From the NCBI GenBank assembly GCA_003260075.1, contig QLIY01000043.1:252673-316672 (forward strand): DNA of 64,000 nucleotides. Reading direction: 5' to 3'. The translations under genes and the position numbers were made by a program. Positions within the stretch are counted from its first letter, which is position 1. Every line of letters starts with the position of its first letter. Below the pieces are notes generated by a model that had not been told where the DNA came from, ran no database searches, and saw only the letters and a program-made list of their open reading frames with translations. Of this stretch, positions 13,826-25,384 are shown piece by piece. The DNA comes from Phallusia mammillata (taxonomy: Eukaryota > Chordata > Ascidiacea > Phlebobranchia > Ascidiidae).

Positions 13826-14837
13826 AGCAAGCAAACTTGGACACCACTAAACAAATCCGTTTGTCAAACCGACGCCACACAAAAGATACTCGTGCCGAAG
13901 TAATAACAGCTCTGTACACGGTCCATCACATAACTAAAATTCCTTAACGCCGCCATCCTTTGTTTATGTGGCCCACCTTTGCCACTTGTAAGCACACAAG
14001 AAAATTTATATCCGGCGACGCTTTGCTAAACGTGCGCTCGAAAATCCAATGGTCAAGCCTAAGTACCGAGGCCATTTGAAGGCTTTAATGTACACAGACG
14101 TTGGATGATCCTAGGCTTAACCGAACGACGTTAAGGCTAACATGGAGCATAATTTGTTGCTGTGTTTAGATTCTGGTTAGACTTTGTAGGTCAGGTATAG
14201 TTTTTGTGTGCGAAGATTTGAATAACGATTTTATAGTATTTTGCGGGATCAACTTTAAGTGCAAGTAATTGGTTTGCGCCGTTTGAAAACGGTCATCGCG
14301 TGGGTGGTCACTGGTCAGCAATGATAGATGACTGTTATGAACGAACGCTGTGCACATAAACGTAAAATTTGATAACTACGGGCATTCCAGTTTTGCATGA
14401 TGTGAAATGTATCTGTAGAGTTAAGTTAAAGAATAAAAGTTTGATTTAAAAATTAAAAGCTGAATTGTAAAATGCAATGCTGACATTCGTACTACATCAA
14501 AAACAGCGTTTTAGCACCATCATGCGGCAGATAAAACATGACTTTTTGTGCAGAAAAAATTGTCCCTTTTTTATCCAATATCCAAAGTAGTTTTATGGCT
14601 GTTTTGAAGTTTCATAACCAAGATTTTATACCCTTTCAAGCAAATGATAAAACACCTTTCTCTGCAACACACACTAATTGTCACCAAAAAATAATGTCAT
14701 ACAACCTGAAAATAAGTTGGTTAAAATGAAAATTTTACGTATAGCGAAAAACCGTTCAGTCAACTTCCACTAGAATTTTTACCTAATAACATCTTTGTTA
14801 ATTGCTAAGAAACCGATAAAGCCATGTACAAAACGTC

Positions 14838-17800
14838 TTACCGTTTCGACAAGAATCCCCTTTTCATTGCACCACTCCTGTTACATCGCCTTGGCCCAAT
14901 GAGAATCGCATATAGAAAAGGAATAATGCACATTGCAATGCATATTGTGTACAAGCAGTGGAAACTATGCCATTCCAATGACACCGCAATCCATTTTAGC
15001 AAAGTCACGGTAATGACTGTTGGACGAACCACACAGGCCAGCCACGACTCGAGAGGGACCTGTAGCGACATCGCGTGGTTAGTTGCGGAAATTTTACCAG
15101 AAATGTTAGCCTATACACTCATGGAAACTTTCAAACATAACTGACGATGGTAAACGCAATTTTGTCACATAATATGAAAAAGTCTATACATACTAAAAGT
15201 TGGAGATACAGAATAGTTACAAAACACTGTTAGATGTCCTACGTTAGTTCTTCTTAACCTTATACTGATCGTGTAGCTACTGACAACATTTTTTATCGCT
15301 ACGGGGGGGGGGGCTGGAGATACAGAATAGTTACAAAACACTGCTAGATGTCCTACGTTAGTTCTTCTCAACCTTATACTGATCGTGTAGCTACTGACAA
15401 CATTTTTTATCGCTACGTGTCACTTAAACCCTGTTGTAAAGGGTAGAATAAGAGATATGCCAATTCTTCTTCACTAGGACAGCATAGTTTTAAAATCAAC
15501 ACGGTTAGCAATTACAAAAGAATGTCGAAGACACGAGTTTTCTTTGCCCAAATCTGACTTGATTTCGGTATAGAAAGCTACTCGCATACCACCTTTAAAT
15601 ACTCGGCATACCACACGGTTGAGAACCACTACCCTAAGTCATAAAAAACAGTTTTAACAAAAACAAAACTTACCACTTTGGTTGTGGATGTGTATTTTAA
15701 GTGTCTCAACTCCCTCAACGCCAACGCGTATCCATAGCAACTTGACAACGTCACAATGATGTAGGTTATTAGCAAGCCAGAAGATGGCCACGTCATCCAA
15801 CATACATGCGTGTAACTTTCATATTTATCAACTTCCTCCAAATATTTGATCATCAAAATTCTTTCGTACAATCCCACGGTGGTGCCAGTCTGCTCAGAAA
15901 TCATTTCAATCTGTTTCTGTAATTCCGATTGTTTTTCTTGTTGTTGGATGTTTCTGTCTTCTGCATTTGGAATAAACAAAGGCTCCAACAAAAGCAGTGG
16001 ATCATCTGGATGCTTGTACACCCCAAATGTTGAACTAGGTGGTTGGGTCGAGTTTTCAGGTGTCTCGTATGTTAGTGTAGTTTGTGATGTATTGTATGTT
16101 ATATAAGTGCGGTCGAAGGGAGTGTAGGCTACGAATACATCGTTTCCAGAGGTTGAAGTCAACTCGTACGCTGAAGAAATTAGTGTAACAGCCATGGGTG
16201 CAATCAGCGCTGGAACATAAAAATTATAATAAATCTAAACCGAATCCGACTTACAAAGACAATTTGAGGCATGATAATCTTAAATTGGTGGGATTCAGAT
16301 TGACAGAGAACATTGATATAGCTATAGGAGTAAAGGTTCAACAATATATATGACAAATACACTGTCGCTGCAATCTTGAAATTATACCTATTGGCAACAT
16401 ATTTCGTCGCGGTTTAAAAATAGTAGGCTATTATTTATGGCTTGAATTCCGAAATTTGTCTAAATTTATAAAATATTTAATATCGATTGTAGGAGAAACT
16501 AAAGATTTTTCTAAAAATTGGTTAATTTCAGTTTTAAAACGATTTGCATTCTTACTTACCAATTCCATTTACAAGCAACACAAGCTTGGACAACTTTGAG
16601 ATGCTTCGGCATAATTGCTGGTTGCTTATGCTTTCGGCAATGATGCTCTGAACTTCGAATATCATCAGTGCCTTAAAATAAAGGGTTAGCTTTCGAGTGA
16701 ATAACTGTAGCAAGAACAAAGCGAAGCGCTTCAAGACCAAAGTATGTGTAATTTTGCCGCTGCAGGCCACATATTTCATAAACAACCAGAACATCATTTT
16801 CAAATAAAACGTACTTTAAAATAACGAAGTGTATACACTTTGTGAATACATTCACCATTGCTAATTGCTAAGGGACACACATCTCACAGGTAAGTTTGCT
16901 TTGCCAAACAAACCCAAAACTTTGCCAAACAAATCCATAAACTTTATTCACTTCCATCTATATCTAATACAGTCTGCCCAATTCTATTAAACTTAGCACC
17001 TTACAATAACGCTTCGCCACCAAAGTCATTACCGCTTTCCTTAACTAGCTCAATCTTATTGGAACAAACAATATAAAATGCCACTGTTACAAAACAGTCA
17101 TGAGAACCCAGCTTGTTGCATAAGCAGCACTGAACGCAAGTAAAAGCCTGTTAACAAAATCCCTAATGATTAGTTGCAACAGGACATTCCAGGGCAATCG
17201 ACGCCATCCACCAATTGATCAACCTTTAGGGGAAGCAGCCCAAAGCAAAGGTTTCGCAAGTCAAAATACGCAATAGGCCTACAGTATATTTAAACTTGAA
17301 AACAGAATCTCCAAGCTGGTTGCTTGGTGGATGAAGACTATAATGAACCTTATGCTTCTTGACTCAATTTTTTTAAATCATAAGTCAGTATACGTGCAGA
17401 AAGCAATTACACGCAATGGCGCGATTTAGAGCTAACTAAATGGTACATCAGTAACAAACAAACTGTCGTGTACCTGCAATATGGTTCTGACCAACGGTTG
17501 ATACATGGCATTGCGTTGTAAGCACGTGATTTTCAGTGTTGCCAAGGTAACGGTTGACGTCACAAAGGAAAGACACATTGCGTAGTGTGTAATTCGAAGC
17601 CAACTGGCACTTCTACGTACCTACAACGAAAAATCATTGTTCGAAATTTGTTTATTCGATAACTTTAACAAAGTTACAAATACATTTAAAGTATTTGTTT
17701 TCGTTTTATGTAAGTTGTTAAAAGCACAATAAAAGTGTTAGTCTAAAAGCAAAAAGGATAAACGTGTGAAAGCAAATGTTTAATTTAACCCTGGAAAAAT

Positions 17801-18041
17801 TATATTACAGCGGGTTTTATACTGAATCAAGCTTGTCTCTGAAGATTTTCTGGGTGGCAAAGGTTAAGCTATAGCCTATCCGTTAGATTTGCACAACAGT
17901 ACTTATAAAGTTTACCTGACGAAGCCCAAATCTTGGCGATTTCCTCCTAAACCATACTATCGACTCTGCAGCCAAAAGCGCAGTAGATCCAAAAGCACAA
18001 GCGTAGAACCAGATTGGTGCTGTTACGCTCGAGTTTTCCAT
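14838..18041 (-). CDS. Multi-pass (probably 7-TM, GPCR-like) membrane protein, five exons
   Basis: Exons on the minus strand: 18041-17916 (ATG start), 17620-17474, 16671-16560, 16209-15674, 15059-14838 (stop TAA). Phases agree at every junction, giving 380 residues. Hydrophobic segments lie near residues 10-31, 54-76, 87-105 (weak), 121-145, 281-303, 315-337 and 341-361. The N-terminus has an NSS sequon. The roughly 135-residue loop between segments 4 and 5 has sequons at about N168 and N181 and a Gln/Glu-rich helix, so N-out topology with an extracellular loop 2 fits. Segment 7 contains PFLYAIL, reminiscent of the class A receptor NPxxY region, but no DRY motif or segment-2 Asp is seen. I do not recognise a family; GPCR-like is inference from topology. 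The last exon may instead splice at the good GTAAGA donor overlapping the stop (exon end 14842), which would add an unseen tail. Confidence 0.72.
15201..15416. repeat. Gap-like G run with duplicated flanks
   Basis: Copies 15201-15302 and 15315-15416 around 11 G (15303-15313), in the last intron of the 7-TM gene. Confidence 0.9.
15596..15632. mobile_element. hAT-type element fragment (right end)
   Basis: CGGCATACCACACGGTTGAGAACCACTA is the typical right terminus of the TAGTGGTTCTCAA class; no left end nearby. It lies in the last intron of the 7-TM gene. Confidence 0.45.
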
Positions 18042-21000
18042 CTTAACGTATAAGTTTGAAAAGTAAAACGGCTAAGGTGTGGAATCCAGTGTCTCAAGTG
18101 CTTGCTTTGGTATTTTTTCATCTATTATTTACAAGATTTGTCTACTGTTGTGGGTCCTGAGAAAGAAAAAAAGCCATGTGTAAGACAGGTGACCACTGTT
18201 CCTTAAAAACGTGCAATAAGATGCCTTAATAGTAAAATTATTCTTAGATAGCATTTTTGTCTTAAACATTTTCGAAAACTAAATCATGTTACCAAAAAAG
18301 TCATACTTCATGAAATTTAAATTGGTCAGTTAGTTTTGATTATCTAATGCCTTTTGTTCTACAATGCACAAAACAATATTTTGAAATCTACCAATTTAAA
18401 ATATAGCAAAAATAAATAACATGTGAACCTCACATTTTTTACCCTACAAATCAACGCACACTTTTTGTGTAAACACTTGCCTTTCCCTAATTTGCTCTTT
18501 ATTTTATGCGAGTGCTAGCCTTTGCCAAGCACTTTGCTATTTAAAACACAACGAACATTCCACACAAAACAGTCAACCGCATTCACACGTACCAAATCAT
18601 TCCCTAAGGATAGTCCGATGCCAAACGTTTATCTGCCAACAATACCCGATTTTTCGTTTTCAAATATCAACCCACTTTCGCTGTAGAACTAAAATCAATA
18701 AATCTTGATAACGACCTTACATTTTTTTATGTCTTCTGTTCGATACTATAGCACTATGTTAGGTGTAATATTATAACATACAAACACACTGATAGCAAGT
18801 ATGAAATAGTCTCAGCTGAAAACTGGCGTTGAACGACTTTTTGATAAAAATAGACAAAATACCAGCAATTACATTAACTTGCTTGTGGGTGTAAATCAAC
18901 TTGTTTACAAATAATGTCCTGTCCTTAAAAATCAACTGATAAAACAAGACAATCATAAAACAACAGCTACATTGTCTGCTATCAGTACACCTAGAAGACA
19001 TCGAAAGCTGCTAAAATAAAAATAATGCATCTTGTTCATAATGCAACAGTCCAGAACGGCTGAAATGAACCACATATATTGTGACGTCACAGCTGATCGG
19101 TTTCAGTTTTTCACACGCATTCGCACTTTGAACATTTTTTGGAAAATTTGGATATTAGAAACAACTATGGATTTTTCTTTTTACAGAACAGCTCTAAGCC
19201 TGTGTTGAAATGCAACATACACAAGCGCCAACGGCAATTAGATTCTTACCTCTGTATAAATTATGGATGAAAGCATGCTTGTGATTTTAAGTGAAAGTTT
19301 GCTATCTTTGAACAAAAACCTGTACGGGGTTAGGTATAATATAATTAAGAGGTTCTGTTTCTGCAACTTTGAAAACTGAAACGGTTTCAGTGCAGACGTT
19401 TGAAACTTCTGCGAACATTTCATTGTTTTTTCTTGAATCTTTCCTAACAACAAGCAACTTAGTTAAGTTAGGCTAGTAAGTTATTACAATCTTTCTGGGT
19501 CTATTGAAAAACTACAAAGGTAAGCCTAAACTCCTAATGCCCTCAAATTGGCAAGAAATAAAATGCTTGGTACTTGAAATTCTCCATTTTCCTATTCTTA
19601 GACAAAACCTATCCAGTCCAACTGACAACGTATCAGGCTGGTCAAAGCTTGGGGATTTAATCCCAGGAAATATGATCCATGTGACCCTTACGCATTAAAT
19701 CCGCATTTCGTAATGGATAACCGGGTATTTGTACCATATGTCGCCTGCCGGTCTCAAGCTGCCTTTGTACACATTTGAAATGGAAGACCTTAGTCTCGAA
19801 AAAGCGACAGAAAAGGGAACTGTAGTTAAATGATGAATGTTGCCTGACTAACTTGACGTGTTGTAATGGGCCTAAAATTGTTTTATAGCATGCTATTGTC
19901 CGCAATGCGTAACAATCTATATATGCTTATATCGTACAAGAAGAAATCAACAAAAATGTTAAACTGATCTCATATGTACAAATTTTATTTATTTCAAGGT
20001 TTTGCTATGGTTTAAAATCGTGTTTGCACTGACTGTTCTTTTTCATATCTATCCCTTTTCATGTTTTCAAGTGTGAAATTCAAGTTTTCTTAACGTGGAA
20101 ATGATTGATAGGCGCTCCTTATCTCTGTGATCTTTTATTTTCGACAAAACATTTTCAAACTCCTATTTTTACTCTTAAAAGGGATAATGTCTATAATCCA
20201 ACAGAAGATGCTTTTTAATAATACCTAAAAGCCTGCTACGCGAATGCACTAAATACAATAAAACGTGCTTATTGAAGAGGAATACATTAATAAAATCTCG
20301 TTCATGATGCTAATATCTGTTATTGAAATAAATATTTCTTCGATGCCAATCACGAACGTTTACTTTAATTTAAGCGGCCACTTGCACATTACCAAAAGAT
20401 AGAAATTACTCATACATACACAGGGTTAGTCCAAACAGCGTGTCAACAAATTTTAGCTGTGAAATACAGATTGCCTGTCTAATAAACATTTTTCTGCACA
20501 TAAGTCGTAATGTAGAATTTTGCTGTTTCACGCAAATAATTCTTCGTGACACTGACAAAAACTATCTGGTTCTGCAATCTGCAACTATCTACCTAACAAA
20601 TAACATGCTGTGTTCTTTTACTGCGGGCTTCCTTAGTCGCAAGTGGTTGACGCTAGAAACTTTGGCTTGAGAAGAATCGATGCATTAAATTACACGCAAA
20701 AACTCGATTAGACGGAGTTGCGCACCACTTGCTGTTGTCAGATTATTGTTGACGTTTTCTCGATGAAGATTGTGTGGGAATTTTGTGTTTCCTAAGCGGC
20801 TACGGTTGTCATGCTAGAACACCTTTAAAATTCCACAAACAGATACCAAAAACAGCATTTAAAACCAGTAGGTACTCCACAGTAATACTTCTGCACAGTA
20901 GTAACTTTCTACGCACGAAATACATCCCAAGTCTAGAACTGTGGTGAATGCCTGTAACTTAAACATATCGTACACTTACTTAACGCAAAATTAAGATAAA

Positions 21001-21187
21001 CCATTTTGTTACAAAAAACAAAAAAGCAGCAAAGACAAAAGAAAAACATTATGTTCAACTCCCTGAAAAACACAAACGCCTTTGGATAACAACACCTTCG
21101 TCGCTAACTCCATCAAAACAGCAAAAAATGTGAACGTCGTTTTATTTCCCTCCGGGTTTAATTTGTAGCATTAGTCAGTGGACTCAG
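18042..21187. other. Intergenic 5' of the 7-TM gene
   Basis: AT-rich; TGACGTCA at 19082 about 1 kb upstream of the 7-TM start. No TATA-type element stood out at the start itself and no coding exon was found. Confidence 0.4.
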
Positions 21188-21358
21188 CTCTATGGATCGT
21201 TTCTAGGAGGGCTGGACAACGCGGAAGCCCTAAATTTGCTTGGGCAAATCACACAACGATCGATATCCGCGGTAATGCTGTCCATTCATCTTGTGACCGT
21301 TATGACAGACGTTCTGGACGCGACAGGCCAATTTTACGCTTCCGAAGAAGCTTGTTAA
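21188..21358 (+). CDS. Possible orphan terminal exon
   Basis: After a plausible acceptor (GGACTCAG) there is a 57-codon frame ending in TAA. It begins LYGSFLGGLDNAEALNLL and looks like amphipathic helices, and it is richer in G+C than its surroundings. Another frame on the same strand is longer but has a composition unlike protein. I found no partner exon upstream, so this may be a pseudogene fragment or chance. Confidence 0.22.
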   Translation, partial: LYGSFLGGLDNAEALNLLGQITQRSISAVMLSIHLVTVMTDVLDATGQFYASEEAC

Positions 21359-21710
21359 TACTGTTTCGATGCAAAAGCAAGGTGATGTTAAAGACTTCAA
21401 AAAACATTATTACGTTCATTACCATACCTCTCACATCTTCATTCTAAATACAAACGACTAAACATTTTGAGCTAAGGAGCAATTGCTTTAACTAGTAACA
21501 ATACTTGGGTAAATTTGAGTCAGTCCCTTTGTATTCTGTCTAGCAATAGGGTTTCAAATTTTGTTAAAAGATACGCCAACAAACCCAAAAAAACAAGCAA
21601 AGTGCAAAGAATATTGTTTTGGTAAAACTTTTACAACTAGTTTGGTGATTTCATACTGCTAAAATTTATAATTATCAAAAAATAAGTAATTAGAGGTCAA
21701 AATATAGCTG

Positions 21711-21885
21711 TGTAGCGGCCTCTCTCACTACCGTTATCGTGTGCTTTCATACTACAGCGAACCGGACAGATTGCCTTCTTTCTCTGACTCTCGTCTTATG
21801 CGGCGTATTCGCTCATTGTGTTATTCTATTACGATGTACCTCGAATAAACACCTCGCTACATTTGGTGACCCCAAGCGTGCAAAA
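21711..21885 (+). mobile_element. LTR-like fragment with primer-binding-site-like sequence
   Basis: A 151-bp stretch 21711-21861 begins TGTAGCGG and ends GCTACA, contains AATAAA near its end, and is directly followed by TTTGGTGACCCCAAGCGTG, the TGGTGACCCC-type start seen after 5' LTRs of many Gypsy/BEL elements. No internal coding sequence or second LTR is visible, so it would be a remnant. Confidence 0.45.
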
Positions 21886-22369
21886 ACGTGGATCACATGT
21901 ACACCAATACACCATGAACTTGATGCAACTACATGTATAGATAAATGAAAATATGGCACACAACAGAATCACAACAATCAAAGTTAGACATTAGCAGAAT
22001 ATTTTTTTACCAATAATGCCAGCACCCACGTTTACGACCACGAGAAATTCACCAAAAAATCAGCCAATAGACCGAAAAATCTCATAAAAACCACAAGAAA
22101 TACAGTGTTCAACAGACCGTAACACGAACAGAGCGCTTGTCATGGCTCACTGCGCGCGTGCCCAATTGTTGAATGAATGTACGCGCTACGTGACGTCACG
22201 GATTATTTCCATTCGTCTTATTGTTCACTAGTCATCACATCTTGTGCTACAGAACACAATAGCACAATGCCTGGCGGTACACAAAGTAGGTTTGGCAAAG
22301 CAAGGCCCGAAAATTGTCATATGACCACTACTAGCAAACATAACTGAGTTGACTGAAAATCAGTGCAGA

Positions 22370-22632
22370 ATTTGTAACTTAAGCTTGGACTTCCTGCTGT
22401 GGTTGTGTATAGCTGTATAAGTTCTATTGTTTAGGTTGTGCGACAAAATCAGAGTTACATTGTGTGGTGTAGAAGTGACACAGTACATGTTCTGCGGGGG
22501 GGGGGCATTTGTAACTTAAGCTTGGACTTCCTGCTGTGGTTGTGTGTAGCTGTATAAGTTCTATTGTTTAGGTTGTGCGACAAAATTAGCGTTACATTGT
22601 GTGGTGTAGCAGTGGCACAGTACATGTTCTGC
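22370..22632. repeat. Gap-like G run with duplicated flanks
   Basis: Copies 22370-22495 and 22507-22632 around 10 G (22496-22505), few substitutions. Confidence 0.9.
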
Positions 22633-23633
22633 GTTTAAAGAAACTTGAGTTGTATGAAGTTTTGAAGTATGGTTGTAAAAGTACATTGCCTATGGCACTT
22701 GTATACACTGATATCTGCAAACTAGTGCCACAAAATGTACAGTGCTTGTCTTTAAGATTTGGTTTAGTGAAAAAGCCTTTGAACAGTGGTTACAGTCAAG
22801 TGTTTTTGCATTCTTGTGCTAAGTAGGAACCAACTGATTTACAACAAAACGGAACACACACAAATGAGGCGAAGAGGCAGTAACTGCTGTTTACAGGGGT
22901 GTTGTTTTGTGCAGCAAACGCCTGAGCAGCTTATTAGGAGTCTGATTGCAAGTGTTCACCAGAATAGTCACTTAACTAACTGTGACGTGTACCTAAACCA
23001 CAAAGCCACTAAAGCGTTGTATTGTTTTAACAGTACCATCATTAATGAGTCTTTAACTATACCCCCTTTATAATTTGTTATTCTACTGTTCGTTAAACGG
23101 TGAGTTATCCTTACCAATGATTTATCCAATTGCTTTAAGGGACAAATTTTGTTTTTATGCCAAAAATACCCATTACGTCATCACGAAATGTGTTGCATAC
23201 AAATTGTGGTCTCTTAAATGAGCAATTATAGATTTTCGTCAACATAACTGTGGAGTGCGCCCAAGGGCTGGTTCGGCGCTGTACCATAACTACCGCCTTG
23301 TTGTTTTGTCACAAATTAACTCGTGTTAAGGGATGTAATTTATGCACCACAGTTAATTACCAACTAGGCTAGCATTCAAAACTCGTGTCAGACGTATGTA
23401 CAGTGTACGGACAACAGCTTTGTACGAATACGTTGTTTACTGTATGCAACGTTAGTAGAAATATCCTGAAGTCAAAGAAGCAACAAGTGCATATTTTTGC
23501 GAGTTAGTAGGATAAAATTTAAGTCGTAAGCTTCGATGCACGAAACGGAAAAGCCTGCTGTAGCGCCAAAGGTCATATGTAGAGCTTAACATTGACGAGG
23601 ATCAAAAATATGTCTTGAATAATTCATCGAAAT

Positions 23634-23886
23634 CAGATTTGTGTATGATGGTATATCGACGCCAGGTCAGGTTTTAAATTTTAAAATACTGGCTTAAATT
23701 GAGGTCAGTTTACATTAATTAGCTGACAAATTCAGCACACACTTAAATCAGTCGGGGGGGGGGGCAGATTTGTGTATGATGGTATATCGACGCCAGATCA
23801 GGTTTTAAATTTTAAAATACTGGCTTAAATTGAGGTCACAGTTTACATTAATTAGCTGACAAATTCAGCACACACTTAAATCAGTC
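23634..23886. repeat. Gap-like G run with duplicated flanks
   Basis: Copies 23634-23753 and 23765-23886 around 11 G (23754-23764), with a 2-bp insertion in one copy. Confidence 0.9.
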
Positions 23887-24807
23887 TGTGTATTTATTAT
23901 TGCAAAACCTTTCGGAAATCGATTTCGCCCACATATAATGCATGAGGTCACGGTTTATTATGTCAATCGAAACTTGTTTTTTAGCCGCAGTTAATATTAA
24001 AAAACCTGTTTTAAGGAGTTGTTCGGCAAAGAATTTAACATTTTTGAGCAGTTTCCATCTTGTTGTTTACAATTTGTTGTCTGGCTTGTCGAATTTCCCC
24101 GGCCATGCATATTGATCTGCAACCTGTTTTAATACCGGCTATTAAAAACGGATTTGCCTCCTGCATTGTAAATGTAAAACAATCGATTTATTGGCCTCCC
24201 TTACATAAGGCTCGTGTAATGCTATTTTTTCTACAAATACCAGACCGCATGTACGTAAAAGGCCATCGCTTTTTCGTGTAAACAGCGATAACAGTGCTCG
24301 CAAACGAAGTGTTACACGGTTTGGTGAAGCACCCTGCGAAAATGCTGTGCTTTCGTCTTTTTAGACATACAATTGGCTTATAACATAGGAAACAGCATGC
24401 AATATTTAGTATCATGCAGTCAAATTGTAAACAATATTGAATTAGTCTGTGATACTGTTGTAATCGCATCTAAGCTCCGTGGCCGCCTAAGGCTGTTAAA
24501 ACAAGTTTCACAGTGCCAAAATAGTTTTTGAAAAACGAAATTCTTGATCTGACCACTGGGGGACATATTCGTTGAAATCAGATGCTTAAGTGTGTATGTT
24601 TAAAAAATGCCGGTAAATTAGATATTCCAAGTGATTATGGTTGAAACATGGCTGCGATACCTAAACAAGTCTTATACCAGATACTTAATTGTCTGTGTGC
24701 ATGCCAGCTTAAACCATCAAGTAGGAAGAACGGTTTTGATCTAATCGGTTGTCTGTCGGCATTAAAGAGGAACTGGCATGCAAAATTAAAGTGCTATGTA
24801 ATCGTAT

Positions 24808-25020
24808 AAGGCTAATAATGGCAACACCTTGCAAAAACGAGTTCGAATTTGTAGGCTATCATCAAGAACAGGCTCGCCAAAATGTTTTTTCCGCAATCCT
24901 ATGAGCAGGGGGGGGGGGGAAGGCTAATAATGGCAACATTCCGCAAAAACGAGTTCGAATTTGTAGGCTATAATCAAGAACAGGCTCGCCAAAATGTTTT
25001 TTCCGCAATCCTATGAGCAG
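24808..25020. repeat. Gap-like G run with duplicated flanks
   Basis: Copies 24808-24907 and 24920-25020 around 12 G (24908-24919). Confidence 0.9.
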
Positions 25021-25384
25021 CAACTGTACGTTATGTCAAATAAATTTACTGGCGACATTTTTAGTTGGTGTATAGAACATGACTCAAGAAGTTTGTGAAG
25101 GCTTGAACGTAAACAACAGTGAACTTTGTACGCTTTAAAAATACGAACAAAAGTTAGCTGCTTCTTTTTAGACAGAAGCTACTTTATACCAGGAAAAGCA
25201 TAATCCAGCATAAATTATTATGTAGCATAGTAGGCTATTCTGTATAAGATAGTTTCGGTTTTGCTTGTCACACAACAAACGTGTTTTCGTTTACCTATTG
25301 TTAACCTTTATTAGGTTGCAGGATATAACACATATAGTAGGCATGTTTTGAAGCTACGAACAACGAACTGTTTAAGCTGTCAAA

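Larger units (their letters stand above)
22633..25384. other. Intergenic 5' of SLC10 copy 1
   Basis: Two duplicated gap junctions; otherwise AT-rich sequence without coding frames I can support. The SLC10 promoter should lie in the right-hand part. Confidence 0.4.
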
